NCBI RefSeq assembly: GCF_026460885.1
Contig: NZ_JAOVZW010000002.1
Span: forward strand, 1 to 64,000
Source: Chryseobacterium formosum
GTDB lineage: Bacteria > Bacteroidota > Bacteroidia > Flavobacteriales > Weeksellaceae
DNA: 64,000 bases
Reading direction: 5' to 3'
Shown in pieces: positions 43,573 through 53,437 of this stretch. A program made the position numbers and the translations under genes. Position 1 is the stretch's first letter, and each line of letters starts with the position of its first letter. The notes beneath the pieces were generated by a model. The model was not told the DNA's origin. It worked only from the letters and a program-made list of their open reading frames with translations, and did no database searches.

Positions 43573-46500
43573 TTATTTGTGCCTAAATATTTTTATTGAA
43601 TCTGAAATTATTTCCTCTTTATAATTAGGATTTTCAAAATTTTGATTTTTAATATTCAGCAAAATAATGATCTCCGGAAAATCTTTTATATCATTAAGAT
43701 TAAAATTTTCGTCAGAAATTAAAAACACATCTATCTTTTTATTAATTTGAGACTGATTTTCAATGTGGAAAATTTTTCTTCTTTGTACCAAATAGCTGTT
43801 TTTGGCAACCAATCTTTTTTCTTCATCATTGATTAAACTGAAAATTCTTCTCCCAGCTTGCTGAAGCGTTAGCAAAATATCTTTCTGCCCGAAATCATTC
43901 GCAATATGAAAAACAGTTGCATCTTTCGGAATGTGTTTATTTAGTTCAAAATAAACCGACTTATTTTTATTGAAATCTTCTTTTACCGGTTTGACAACTT
44001 CGTTTTCTTTGTATAAAAAGCTTAGAAATAATTTCTTTTTAAAATGATTTTCATCTTCAATTTCATTTCTCAGTTTAGCAAATTCTTCACGGAAATAAGC
44101 ATTGATTTTCTTCGTTCTTTCAGAATAATCTTTACCAAAACTCAAATCTTCTTTATGAATTCGATCACCAACTTTTACTGTGATGCTTCCGTCATAAATA
44201 ATAAAATCTCCTTTCGGCTGCACTTCAGAATTTCCATGAATATAAATCGGAACGATATCTAAATCAAATTGTTCGGCAATGTAAAATGCACCTTTATGAA
44301 ATCTTTTTACGTCGTTTGTGTAAGAACGCTCAGATTCCGGGAAAACGACCAAAGAATATCCCTGTTCGATTTTTTCTTTCAATTGTTCCATTCCGTTTTC
44401 GATGCCCTGAGAAACCGGATAAAAACCTAAAGCTCTCACCAATTTACCAAAAACAGGAGAATTCCAAACCCAATCATTCACTAAATAAATTATTTTATGA
44501 TTGACCATCGCCAAAGCCAAGGTGTCAAGAAAAGAAGTGTGATTTGCAATTATTACTGCAGGTTTGCTGAAATCTTCGTTAGGATTTGTGATGACTTTTT
44601 TCTTAACAAATGGTGTAAGATGTAAAACTGATTTTAGGAATAATGCTATCGCTTTTTTTATGTTATTCAAAGTTTTTCCCTGGGCTTTTCTTATGAAAAA
44701 ATGTCCAAAAAAGGAGAAAAATAATCCACCTAAACCATAATAAATAAATGAGAAAACAGAACGTAAAAACAATCTCAAAGTAATTGGCGATAAACCTTTT
44801 TTCTGTCTGTTTATAATTAAAAATCTAAACCAAAACGGATACAAAGTCGAGGTAATCACAATCACAGAAAACATTCCGATCAAAGCGACCAAAGCTAAAG
44901 AATGTAAAGCCGGATGTTTTGCGAAAATCAAAGAACCGATGGATAAAATCGTTGTGAAAACAGCTAAAATAATAGAAATTCTATATGTTGGAAGTTCATT
45001 TTTTCCGGTTGTGTGTTCTTTCTGCATAGCTTTCGTCAGGAAAATACTGAAATCGTCACCAACTCCGAAAACCAAAGTACAGACAACGGTGCTGAAAATA
45101 TTTAATTCCAAACCAAGAAAATATAAAATTCCTGCAGTCACAACTCCCGTTAAAACAATTGGGAACATCGTGAGAAGCGATAATTCGAAATTTCTGAAGA
45201 AAACGATAATGGTTAAGACAATTGCTAAAAGAGAATAATTAATCAACGTATTGAAATCATTTTTCAGTAAACCTAAAAAGTTCTCATTCATCTGTTGACG
45301 GTCGATTGCCAAAGCTTCGTGATTTTTTTCAACATCATTTATGAAAGCATCTCTTTTCTTTTCATCAACTTTTACAACATTTGAAACTGTATAAAAACCA
45401 TTTTCGTTGCTCATAAATTCGGAAATTTGAAGCGCTTTTATTTTTTCGTAATCTTTTAAACTTAAAGTTGAGTAGGTTTTATTTAAATTTTCATTAAACT
45501 GATCAAATGCTGAAGAATTAAAACCAAATTTATTTCCGTTTTGAACCAATTCAGAAATTGTTTGATCTTTTTTGTTTTGATTCCAGAACTGATTCCATTT
45601 TTCAACCTTTTTTTGCTGGTCTTTTTTCGATAAAACAACATTTCCAATTGAATTGTAGCTTAAAATTTTACCTTCTTTTTTTTCTTTTTCTAAAAACTGA
45701 CTCAATTGGGAGTTTCTTTCTAAAGCTTCATTTTCAGAATTTCCATAAGAAATGGTATAAATGGATTTCGAAGTGATGTCTGATAACTTTTCAAGCTTGG
45801 CCTCACTGATTTTTAAATCTTTCGGAATGTAATTTAAATCACCGATGTCTTCATTAAAACCAACGTGACGAAACCCAAAAAGACATGCAATAATCATAAT
45901 TGAACAGACAATAATCAAAGGTTTGTTCTTTTCGTAAGGATAATTTCCAATTTTATCAATGAAATTCGTGCTTACTTTTCCCGATTTTTCTTTTGGGTGA
46001 TATAATTGCGGAACAATAATTAAAGCTGCAAATGAGGAAAGGAAAACGGTAATCGCAGCAAAAAGCCCGAGATCTTTTAATGCTTCAGAACGGACGAAAA
46101 CTAAACATAAAAATGAAACAGCCGTTGTTGCGCTACTCAAAATTATCGGTTGCGTAATCTCTTTGTAAAGCTCTTCAATATTGTTATTGTGTTTGTAATG
46201 CGTCAGAATATGGAGTGCATAATCGATCGTGATTCCGATGAGAATCGCACCAACGCTTAATGATATTGCCGAAATTTTATCTTTAATAAAGTATAAAATC
46301 ATCAGTGAAATAAAAACGGCAAAAACGGTCGGTAAAAAAACAATGAGCGGCGTAAAGAAATTCCTGAAATAATACATTAGTAAAATCAACAAGACTGTCA
46401 TCGAAATAATGACTGTATTCTGAATGTCTTTTTTGATCTGTTGAGCATTTGCAACCGCAATTACAGGCGAACCGAAATAACTGATTTCTGTTTTTCCTTT

Positions 46501-47226
46501 GAAGCTTTTGTTGATGTCGTCTTTGATTTCATTTAAATTGTTGACAAAAACTTCGTTGTTTTTGGTGTCGTTGCTTTTATTTTTCGGATCGATAAAAAGC
46601 AGAAGATTTTTTCCGTCTTTGGTAACGATGTAATTGTCTTCGAGTTTAAAATCTTTGCTGATATTTAAAGCATTCAGTTTCTTGATTCCGAGAAACGTAA
46701 TTCCGAGCGGATCTTTTTTGATAAATTCTTTTGTAACTAGACTTGTCGGAGAAACTAGCGAGACGTAATTACTTTCAACCTGTTTTGCTATGCTGTCTTT
46801 ATTGAGTTTTCTATCAATTTCTTTGTAATCGTTTTCATCCAAAAATAAAGGGAGATTCTGATTGACGAAATCAAAAGTCTCAGAAATTTCGTTGTCATTT
46901 ACTTTCCCTTGAACCGAACCGATGTATTTTTGTAATGGTTCAATTTTATTTAAGAAAGTATCTGCAGTTTCCGAAAGCTGGAAATTGTCGTCTTTCGATT
47001 TGTTTTCAATGATGACGATAATTTTGTCTGAAAAATTGAGCTGCTTCAGAACTTTTGCCGTTAAATCAGACTTATCATTTTTCGGAATAATCTGATTAAT
47101 GTCTTCCTCAAAATTAATTTTGGAAGCAAAAAATCCACAAATGACAAGAATTCCCAAAGCTGCTGCGATGGAAACAAGTCGGTTTTTAGAAATAAAATAA
47201 TATAATTGGATGAAAAAGCGATGCAT
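43573..47226 (-). CDS. MMPL/RND transporter fused to PlsC acyltransferase and a C-terminal remnant domain
   Basis: 1217 residues in three parts. Residues 1 to about 790 are an MMPL/RND-type transporter with about 12 helices and two extracytoplasmic loops. Residues about 860-1060 are a PlsC-like acyltransferase with the HTSFLD motif (His896, Asp901) and FPESERS. The last 140 or so look like a worn methyltransferase domain: a Rossmann-like FHIANDFGQKDILLTLQ is present but the usual glycine-rich DxGxGxG loop is not. Larger fusions with an intact class I methyltransferase are known in Bacteroidetes. It could export or acylate the pigment lipid. It heads the darA-darB operon and has a strong promoter. 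Confidence 0.88.
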   Translation of the reverse strand: MHRFFIQLYYFISKNRLVSIAAALGILVICGFFASKINFEEDINQIIPKNDKSDLTAKVLKQLNFSDKIIVIIENKSKDDNFQLSETADTFLNKIEPLQKYIGSVQGKVNDNEISETFDFVNQNLPLFLDENDYKEIDRKLNKDSIAKQVESNYVSLVSPTSLVTKEFIKKDPLGITFLGIKKLNALNISKDFKLEDNYIVTKDGKNLLLFIDPKNKSNDTKNNEVFVNNLNEIKDDINKSFKGKTEISYFGSPVIAVANAQQIKKDIQNTVIISMTVLLILLMYYFRNFFTPLIVFLPTVFAVFISLMILYFIKDKISAISLSVGAILIGITIDYALHILTHYKHNNNIEELYKEITQPIILSSATTAVSFLCLVFVRSEALKDLGLFAAITVFLSSFAALIIVPQLYHPKEKSGKVSTNFIDKIGNYPYEKNKPLIIVCSIMIIACLFGFRHVGFNEDIGDLNYIPKDLKISEAKLEKLSDITSKSIYTISYGNSENEALERNSQLSQFLEKEKKEGKILSYNSIGNVVLSKKDQQKKVEKWNQFWNQNKKDQTISELVQNGNKFGFNSSAFDQFNENLNKTYSTLSLKDYEKIKALQISEFMSNENGFYTVSNVVKVDEKKRDAFINDVEKNHEALAIDRQQMNENFLGLLKNDFNTLINYSLLAIVLTIIVFFRNFELSLLTMFPIVLTGVVTAGILYFLGLELNIFSTVVCTLVFGVGDDFSIFLTKAMQKEHTTGKNELPTYRISIILAVFTTILSIGSLIFAKHPALHSLALVALIGMFSVIVITSTLYPFWFRFLIINRQKKGLSPITLRLFLRSVFSFIYYGLGGLFFSFFGHFFIRKAQGKTLNNIKKAIALFLKSVLHLTPFVKKKVITNPNEDFSKPAVIIANHTSFLDTLALAMVNHKIIYLVNDWVWNSPVFGKLVRALGFYPVSQGIENGMEQLKEKIEQGYSLVVFPESERSYTNDVKRFHKGAFYIAEQFDLDIVPIYIHGNSEVQPKGDFIIYDGSITVKVGDRIHKEDLSFGKDYSERTKKINAYFREEFAKLRNEIEDENHFKKKLFLSFLYKENEVVKPVKEDFNKNKSVYFELNKHIPKDATVFHIANDFGQKDILLTLQQAGRRIFSLINDEEKRLVAKNSYLVQRRKIFHIENQSQINKKIDVFLISDENFNLNDIKDFPEIIILLNIKNQNFENPNYKEEIISDSIKIFRHK

Positions 47227-47246
47227 TGCCTTAATAAATCAAGTTG

Positions 47247-47275
47247 CAAATTTAAATTTTTAATGATTGGTTCAA
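47247..47275 (-). promoter_or_regulatory. Promoter of the MMPL-darA-darB operon
   Basis: On the minus strand TTG (47275-47273) is followed after 18 bp by TAAATTTG (47254-47247), a very good fit to the flavobacterial promoter. It lies 20 bp before the ATG. Confidence 0.7.
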
Positions 47276-47316
47276 AACAATAATGTGATAAGTTTTGTCT
47301 GAAAATCAATAAAATA

Positions 47317-47349
47317 TTGATTATAAAATGAAAAAAACTTATACTTTTG
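47317..47349 (+). promoter_or_regulatory. Putative promoter of the membrane-protein/EpsG pair
   Basis: TACTTTTG (47342-47349) matches TAnnTTTG, and TTG at 47317-47319 lies 22 bp upstream, slightly far. It is divergent from the preceding promoter. Confidence 0.45.
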
Positions 47350-47407
47350 CAAAAGTTCCCGATTCCCTTGTTCTATTTTTAGAACTGAAAAACGATTAAC
47401 ACGTTAT

Positions 47408-48397
47408 ATGTTGAAACCATTTGATGAAAAATTATCCGGATTTCTGTTTGTAGTAATTTTGCCGTTTCTGCTGTTTTTCATGTCATATTACGGCTTTGAA
47501 TCTTCTTATGTGGGATTGAAATCAATGGAAAAACCACCCGATTTTATGTTCACTTCGGTGTATGCTTACAGGGTTATTCCAAATTTTTTGATGGTGGAAG
47601 TTTTTCATTTCTTTGAATTTTTTGTGAATAATTATTTACCATCAACTAAAGATTTTTTACTTAAAAACGGAACGTTATTTTATCATAGTATTTTTCTGAT
47701 TAACGCTGTATTTTTTGTACTCTCTTCAATTATCCTAAATAAAATTCTCCATTTCAATACTTCACTTGCGAGTAAATATATCAGCAGGATTTTTCATTTA
47801 TTAGCGATTTTTTTTATTGTTATTGTACAATATGTTCCGACTAACTGTGATTCTATAGCAGTGTTTTTTTATCTTTGGGGAGTTTGGTTTACATTTAAAT
47901 ATTTCGAAAACAGAAAAAACATTGATTTTATTTTTTTATGTGTGATAATCATTATTTCTACTTTTGTAAGGGAAACTTCATGTCTGAATATTGCTTTTTT
48001 TGCAGCACTTTTTGTTGATTTTAAAAAGATTAGAAATTTTATACATTTAAAAGAAATTTTAATATTGATTATTTCGTTTGTGTTGCCTTATTTGTCACTC
48101 AAGATTTTGATTCCGCAAAATGTTTCTTTTTTTGAAGGTGTTTATCTTATGAAAAATCTTACAAGTCCTTTCAATATCGCAGGTCTTTTGTTTGGTATTA
48201 CCGGTTTTTATTTTGTTTTTTGGTTTGCGGAACCTCTTCAAAAAACATTTTTAAAGAAATATTTATTTTTTTCACTTCCATATTTGGTGATGATTGCTTT
48301 AGTTGGTCTTGTTTGGGAGACTAGACTTTTTTTACCTTTGATTCTCTCGGGAATTGTGGTGGTTTCTCATCAGTTTAAAAATATTCATACTGCTTAA
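47408..48397 (+). CDS. Polytopic membrane protein, GT-C-like
   Basis: 329 residues with eight or more hydrophobic helices. An acidic and basic cluster (FVRETSCLN) sits between two helices, as seen in GT-C glycosyltransferases or related EPS proteins. No clear family. The stop codon is directly followed by the EpsG ATG, so the two are co-translated. The two further membrane genes in the region suggest a surface polysaccharide locus. Confidence 0.7.
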   Translation: MLKPFDEKLSGFLFVVILPFLLFFMSYYGFESSYVGLKSMEKPPDFMFTSVYAYRVIPNFLMVEVFHFFEFFVNNYLPSTKDFLLKNGTLFYHSIFLINAVFFVLSSIILNKILHFNTSLASKYISRIFHLLAIFFIVIVQYVPTNCDSIAVFFYLWGVWFTFKYFENRKNIDFIFLCVIIIISTFVRETSCLNIAFFAALFVDFKKIRNFIHLKEILILIISFVLPYLSLKILIPQNVSFFEGVYLMKNLTSPFNIAGLLFGITGFYFVFWFAEPLQKTFLKKYLFFSLPYLVMIALVGLVWETRLFLPLILSGIVVVSHQFKNIHTA

Positions 48398-49537
48398 ATG
48401 AGTTTATTACATCCATATTATATTATTGCACTTGTTTTCATGCTTATCTTCAGCTTTCAGGAAGTGTATGGAAGGAAAGTGGAGAAGAAATGGCTATGGT
48501 TTTTAGCGGGTTATCTTATTATTCTTGCGGGTTTGAGAGATCAGGTAGGTCCAGATTATGGAAGTTATGTTGGGATTTACAATTATTCAGATACAAAAGA
48601 TTATGTAAGTATTATTATGAAAGCTTTGTTTATGGAAGGGCCACAACCTGTGGAACTCGAATGGCTTTTCGTTTTGATTAATAAGCTTGTACTCAATATT
48701 TTTAATGCGCCGTTTTATATGTTAACACTTGTTGTAGCGGCGATAACTATTATTTTGAAAGTTAAATATATTGATGATAATACCTTCTATCCTTTTACCT
48801 TCATTCTGTTTATGTTTATACCCGGTTTCTTTATTGGGGAAAGTGGGCAGATCAGGCAATGTTTGGGATCATTTATCGTTTATTATGGAATTAGATTTAT
48901 AAAAGAAGAAAAACTTATTCTGTATCTGCTGTGTATTTATCTGGGAGCAGGAATTCATAATGTTTGTTATGCGTTTTTACCTATGTATTGGATAGCACGG
49001 GTTCCGATAAATAAATTTTGGATGTTGCTTTTTATTATTGCATCAGTATTTGCATCACCATTTGAGGTTTATCGTATTTTGGGTACTTTTATGGATGGTA
49101 TTGCTGGAGATAATATGCTTGTGGAAGGTTTTAATGGTTATGTAGATGAATCTATCCAGCGATTGAATGGAGGTTTCGGTATCCCTGAAGCAATGATGGC
49201 GATTCTCACGTTTTTCCTCTTCTATTTCGATACTCCGATGAAAGAAAAATTTCCATATTATGAGTATCACCGGAATTATGCAGTAATCGGAATTTGTTTT
49301 TATTTTATTTTTAGAAATAACCCTGTTTTTTCTTCGAGATTAGCAGGAGCGTTTATTGGTTTTTCTTATATCATTATTCCTAACGCAATGTATGTAGTTT
49401 CGGATGGAACCAAAAGATTGATTCATACTTTCATTATTGCACTTTTCTTCTTTAATTTTATCGTATTTGCAAGCTTTAGAAATATTGTAAACGGAAGATT
49501 TACTGCAGAAGCTTATAAAAATTATTTACTTCCATAA
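48398..49537 (+). CDS. EpsG-family exopolysaccharide polymerase-like protein
   Basis: 379 residues with about ten helices. The EpsG signature is seen in AGLRDQVGPDYGSYVGIY after the second helix, and in the segment GESGQIRQCLG between helices. EpsG/Wzy-like proteins polymerise or export surface polysaccharide. It is co-translated with the preceding membrane protein (adjacent TAA ATG). Confidence 0.87.
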   Translation: MSLLHPYYIIALVFMLIFSFQEVYGRKVEKKWLWFLAGYLIILAGLRDQVGPDYGSYVGIYNYSDTKDYVSIIMKALFMEGPQPVELEWLFVLINKLVLNIFNAPFYMLTLVVAAITIILKVKYIDDNTFYPFTFILFMFIPGFFIGESGQIRQCLGSFIVYYGIRFIKEEKLILYLLCIYLGAGIHNVCYAFLPMYWIARVPINKFWMLLFIIASVFASPFEVYRILGTFMDGIAGDNMLVEGFNGYVDESIQRLNGGFGIPEAMMAILTFFLFYFDTPMKEKFPYYEYHRNYAVIGICFYFIFRNNPVFSSRLAGAFIGFSYIIIPNAMYVVSDGTKRLIHTFIIALFFFNFIVFASFRNIVNGRFTAEAYKNYLLP

Positions 49538-49648
49538 GTGATACGCTCTAAAAAGCCTTTAGATACTCATTATTTTCTTGTTATTTAAATTTTATTAATC
49601 ATTAATGAAAATTAATTAAGACTCATACATTTTATGTGTCAAATATTG

Positions 49649-49656
49649 TATTTTTG
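49649..49656 (+). promoter_or_regulatory. Putative -7 box upstream of the large T9SS protein
   Basis: TATTTTTG lies 159 bp before ATG 49815, matching TAnnTTTG. It would give a long leader; the -33 element is weak. The rest of the 277-bp gap (49538-49814) is AT-rich with no further feature seen. Confidence 0.4.
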
Positions 49657-49814
49657 CTTCCGAAATAATTTAAACGAAATTCTCACACATATTTGAATAT
49701 ATTTAGATATTTATCAAGATAATAGATTTATAATTTTTTATTTGATTGGTATTTTTGTTGTTTTGTTATGTTTGTGGAAATTTTGTTTGTGAATCACAAA
49801 AATCAAATCACAAT

Positions 49815-52800
49815 ATGAATAAAAAATACTTTTTTAGTATTGCAGCGCTATTCTGTTTATTTTCTGCTGATGCTTATTCTAAAAACGTTTTAGAATCAAA
49901 ATTTAATTTTTCTAAAGTTCAATTTTCGGCATTGAAAATAAAAACAGACACTTTAGGCGATAAATTCCTTGATAAAAGTAATGGGAATGTAGAAAGAGTT
50001 GCTGTAAAAGATTGGATGAAGGCACCCAATAGCTATATTTTTGAGCCTTCACAAGCAAGTGATGGAATTTATATTCCTGTAAAAAAAGCTTATGCTATGT
50101 GGAGTGGCTATAAGTTTTTAGGCTATTCTAGTGTTCCAAGTGGTACTATTACAGCCGATGTTCTTTGGGAAGATAATCATGGATTGATAAAATCGGGTTC
50201 AAATTATGCTCTGGAAATTGTTAATTCAGGAGAAAGTGCCAAAATAAAAGTACCTATTAACAAAAGCAAAGAGGGAAATGCGGTTGTCGTTTTTAGAGTT
50301 AACGGAGAAATTTTTTGGTCATGGCATATTTGGGTAACCGATGATCCAACCAACGGATCGACTTATAAAAGTTTTGCCGGTGTAAAAAGAGAAAAAAGCG
50401 ACGGAACAATAGAAGTAATTCCTGATGTAGAATGGAAGTGGATGGATCGGAATTTAGGCGCTTTAAGTAATTCAAATACTGCCAACGATTGGAATAAAAA
50501 CGGTGGACTGCTTTATCAATGGGGTAGAAAAGATCCTATTCCGCCATTAGCCTATAAAGGAAATGATTTCTATGAGGTTTCCGGGTCTATCGGAAGAGTT
50601 CGCCATAGAGGTGCGAAAAATTTCACGAATGCTCAGAACTTCGATAATCTAAGACAATTTGTACCGCTTTCTAATGCGACAGTTGATAACAATATTAAGC
50701 TTTCAGTAAAAAATCCGTTAAGTCTTATTTATGTTAATAAAGATGACAATTCCGGACCTGCTTATTATAACAATAACGCCAACCTAATGGTTAACTGGTT
50801 TGGAAAAACCGTTTCTTTAATTGATAGTAGACTTACAGAACTGAATTTATGGTCAGATAATTCACGGGGAAGATTAAATACAGATTACAGCAGTGATGCA
50901 AGTACGGCTCCATATAAAGATAAATCGTCTTTTGACCCATGTCCGAATGGATGGAGAATTCCTTCCATGTTGGTGGCAAATCAGGCTTCGGGATCTTATG
51001 TAGATAATATAAGAGTAGATTTTTCTCCATTTGGAGTAAGAACAAATGTTGGAAAAACAGCTTTTGAATCAAGTGGATATCACATTATTAAACCTAATGA
51101 TACGAATGTTCCTGCATTTATGACAGGTTTTAAGGTTTATCCGAATGTAGGTTTCGATTTATCTAATGTGGGTGGAAATAATATGGGAACTTTCCCGGGA
51201 ACAGGTCAACTTGTTATTAATTCCCAAGCCGGGCAATACACAGATCAACATCAGGTTGGTTTATGGACGGCGACAATGACTCGTTTTTATGATACAACTC
51301 CCGCAGTTGGAGCGCGACTTTTATTTATGGTTCCTGATAAATATCAAAATGATACACCAGATTCTGCTTTTCCTGCAATTAAAGGAAGATATTGGTATTT
51401 GCCGTTATCGACTTCTAAGACTTCCGATGCAAATGCTTGTAGATGTATTAAAGATCCTTTAAACTTGCTAAATAATTATGATTTTCCAACTGAATATTTT
51501 GCTGAATCAGACGAATATACAGAAGGTTTAAATAATCCAAATACGTATCAAATTGTAAAAAGTGCAACTGCTACAACCTTAGAAATTCCTGTGAGTAAAG
51601 CTTTTTCGGTTCAAAGTCAATTATTAAATAATCCTGATATTTTAAATGCTTCCAATTTTAATGACTTAAAAGCAAACGTTTTATGGTCAACAAATACAGG
51701 TTTAATTAATACGGTAACAATAGCAAATCCTTCACCCGGATCAACTGCAGATCTAGCAAATTCTAAAATTGTTTTAAACCTAAATCCCAATCAAAGCGGA
51801 AATGCTGTCGTTACATTGCATAACGGAAGTGTTGATAATCCTGTATATTGGTCATGGCATATTTGGGTAACCGATACTCCGGTTCAATCTTACAATTATA
51901 CCACAGAAATGCCCAATACAAATGCAACTAATTATGTAAATTATGTTCCGAAAGGTGATGTTCTCAAAACGGAATTTATGGATAGAAATTTGGGTGCAAC
52001 AGATGCTTTTCCAATTGTAGCAAACCCTTTAACTCCCACTGCGGCTGAATATGCTAAAATCAGAGCTTCTACCGGATTGCAATATCAATGGGGAAGAAAA
52101 GATCCTATTCCTTCATTTCAATATGCAGATACGAGAGCTTCCTACAATGTCTTTTTAGGAAATGTAAATGCTAATGGAGCGGTAGCTTACACAACGCTTA
52201 CTCCTGCAACTTATAATAATTTATCAGGAGAATATATTGTTCCTTATGATACTTATACTAATTCTTCTAATGCAAATGTCTTAACAACAGATAAAGTTTA
52301 CGAGAAAGTAGCAAAAGTTTTATCGTATTCTGTTGAAAATCCATTGGTTTATATGATTCCAAGTTCGTTTGCGCCTTACAATTCTGCGGTTCCGAATTAC
52401 ACAAATGGAACAGATTGGTTATTAAATGAGCCAAATGTTGAACCTGAAAGATGGGGAAGAGGTGGTGAAAAATCAGCTTTCGATCCTTGTCCGGAAGGTT
52501 GGAGGATTCCTGATCTCACGGGAGTCGCAATTATTACCAACAGGGATTTTGGAATTTCACCTTGGTATAAAAAAGATAAAAATGTAGCAACAAGCTATAA
52601 TTTAATTAATGAATATGCCGGTGTAAGAGTTAGAAATACAACAACGACGACAATCGGGTACACTTTTAACGATGCAAGTTATCCTGTAGGAAATTATCCT
52701 AATTCCGGATCGCGTGGTTTCAGAAGTGTTACGGCTAATCAAACTTCTGTCGGAACTTTTAATGTAAATAATTTCCAATTTCCGGGAGTTTGGACGGGTG

Positions 52801-53270
52801 CTTTAAATTCAAATTACATTGGAAGACCAATCAATATCTTATTTAATGCAGCTTCTACAGCCAATCAATTTATTGCTTTCCATGATAATAATGATCCTTA
52901 TTTTGGGATGAATTGCCGTTGTGTGAAGGTTAAAACGAATCAAAACGGAGATGAAGAAGGTCCGATTCCTGCAATTCCTGTGACTCCTTCGGGATCTACA
53001 AAAGCTGCAAATGTTTTCACTAAAAATGAAATCGCAGATAAGGCAAAAGAAAATAAAATTGTTCTTTTTCCAAATCCTGTGAAAGATGTTTTATACATAA
53101 AAGCGACGGATAGTAAAGATTATTATTATCAGATTTACAATGCTTCAGGTCAAATGGTGAAATCCGGTAAATTTGAAAATACAAAGACTGATGTTTCGTC
53201 ATTAGTTCAGGGAATTTATTTGGTAAGAGTTAATAATTCCGAAACAGTTGTAAAGATTGTGAAGAAATAA
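49815..53270 (+). CDS. Large T9SS-secreted protein with two Fib_succ_major-like modules
   Basis: 1151 residues from ATG 49815 (a non-ATG extension to 49746 would hide the signal peptide). After the signal peptide (MNKKYFF to DAYSK) come two related modules, each with WSWHIWVTD, MDRNLGA, YQWGRKDPIP, and FDPCP followed by GWRIP. These are the hallmarks of the Fibrobacter succinogenes major paralogous domain. The modules are 511 codons apart and share an identical 27-base stretch at 50316-50342 and 51849-51875. A type A T9SS tail (FPNPVKDVLY to KIVKK) ends the protein. Surface-located; binding role unknown. Confidence 0.88.
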   Translation: MNKKYFFSIAALFCLFSADAYSKNVLESKFNFSKVQFSALKIKTDTLGDKFLDKSNGNVERVAVKDWMKAPNSYIFEPSQASDGIYIPVKKAYAMWSGYKFLGYSSVPSGTITADVLWEDNHGLIKSGSNYALEIVNSGESAKIKVPINKSKEGNAVVVFRVNGEIFWSWHIWVTDDPTNGSTYKSFAGVKREKSDGTIEVIPDVEWKWMDRNLGALSNSNTANDWNKNGGLLYQWGRKDPIPPLAYKGNDFYEVSGSIGRVRHRGAKNFTNAQNFDNLRQFVPLSNATVDNNIKLSVKNPLSLIYVNKDDNSGPAYYNNNANLMVNWFGKTVSLIDSRLTELNLWSDNSRGRLNTDYSSDASTAPYKDKSSFDPCPNGWRIPSMLVANQASGSYVDNIRVDFSPFGVRTNVGKTAFESSGYHIIKPNDTNVPAFMTGFKVYPNVGFDLSNVGGNNMGTFPGTGQLVINSQAGQYTDQHQVGLWTATMTRFYDTTPAVGARLLFMVPDKYQNDTPDSAFPAIKGRYWYLPLSTSKTSDANACRCIKDPLNLLNNYDFPTEYFAESDEYTEGLNNPNTYQIVKSATATTLEIPVSKAFSVQSQLLNNPDILNASNFNDLKANVLWSTNTGLINTVTIANPSPGSTADLANSKIVLNLNPNQSGNAVVTLHNGSVDNPVYWSWHIWVTDTPVQSYNYTTEMPNTNATNYVNYVPKGDVLKTEFMDRNLGATDAFPIVANPLTPTAAEYAKIRASTGLQYQWGRKDPIPSFQYADTRASYNVFLGNVNANGAVAYTTLTPATYNNLSGEYIVPYDTYTNSSNANVLTTDKVYEKVAKVLSYSVENPLVYMIPSSFAPYNSAVPNYTNGTDWLLNEPNVEPERWGRGGEKSAFDPCPEGWRIPDLTGVAIITNRDFGISPWYKKDKNVATSYNLINEYAGVRVRNTTTTTIGYTFNDASYPVGNYPNSGSRGFRSVTANQTSVGTFNVNNFQFPGVWTGALNSNYIGRPINILFNAASTANQFIAFHDNNDPYFGMNCRCVKVKTNQNGDEEGPIPAIPVTPSGSTKAANVFTKNEIADKAKENKIVLFPNPVKDVLYIKATDSKDYYYQIYNASGQMVKSGKFENTKTDVSSLVQGIYLVRVNNSETVVKIVKK

Positions 53271-53346
53271 TTTTTAAATCTTTTAAGCTTAAAATAATTA
53301 AACTTTAAAAGAGAAACAGAATAGCAAAAGAATCCTACAAATTTCA

Positions 53347-53354
53347 TATTTTTG
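53347..53354 (+). promoter_or_regulatory. Putative -7 box upstream of a membrane protein gene
   Basis: TATTTTTG, 84 bp before the TTG start at 53438, matches TAnnTTTG. No convincing -33 element. Confidence 0.4.
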
Positions 53355-53437
53355 AGAAATTAAAAACTGAGTTTGTAGATTATTTAAAAGCTGTTTTGTT
53401 TCTCTTTTTTATTTGATACGCTCACAAACACATAAGG

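Noticed and set aside
53307..53411. Long-range inverted pair AGAGAAACA / TGTTTCTCT
   Set aside because: About 75 bases of loop and only 9 paired bases; probably chance in AT-rich DNA.
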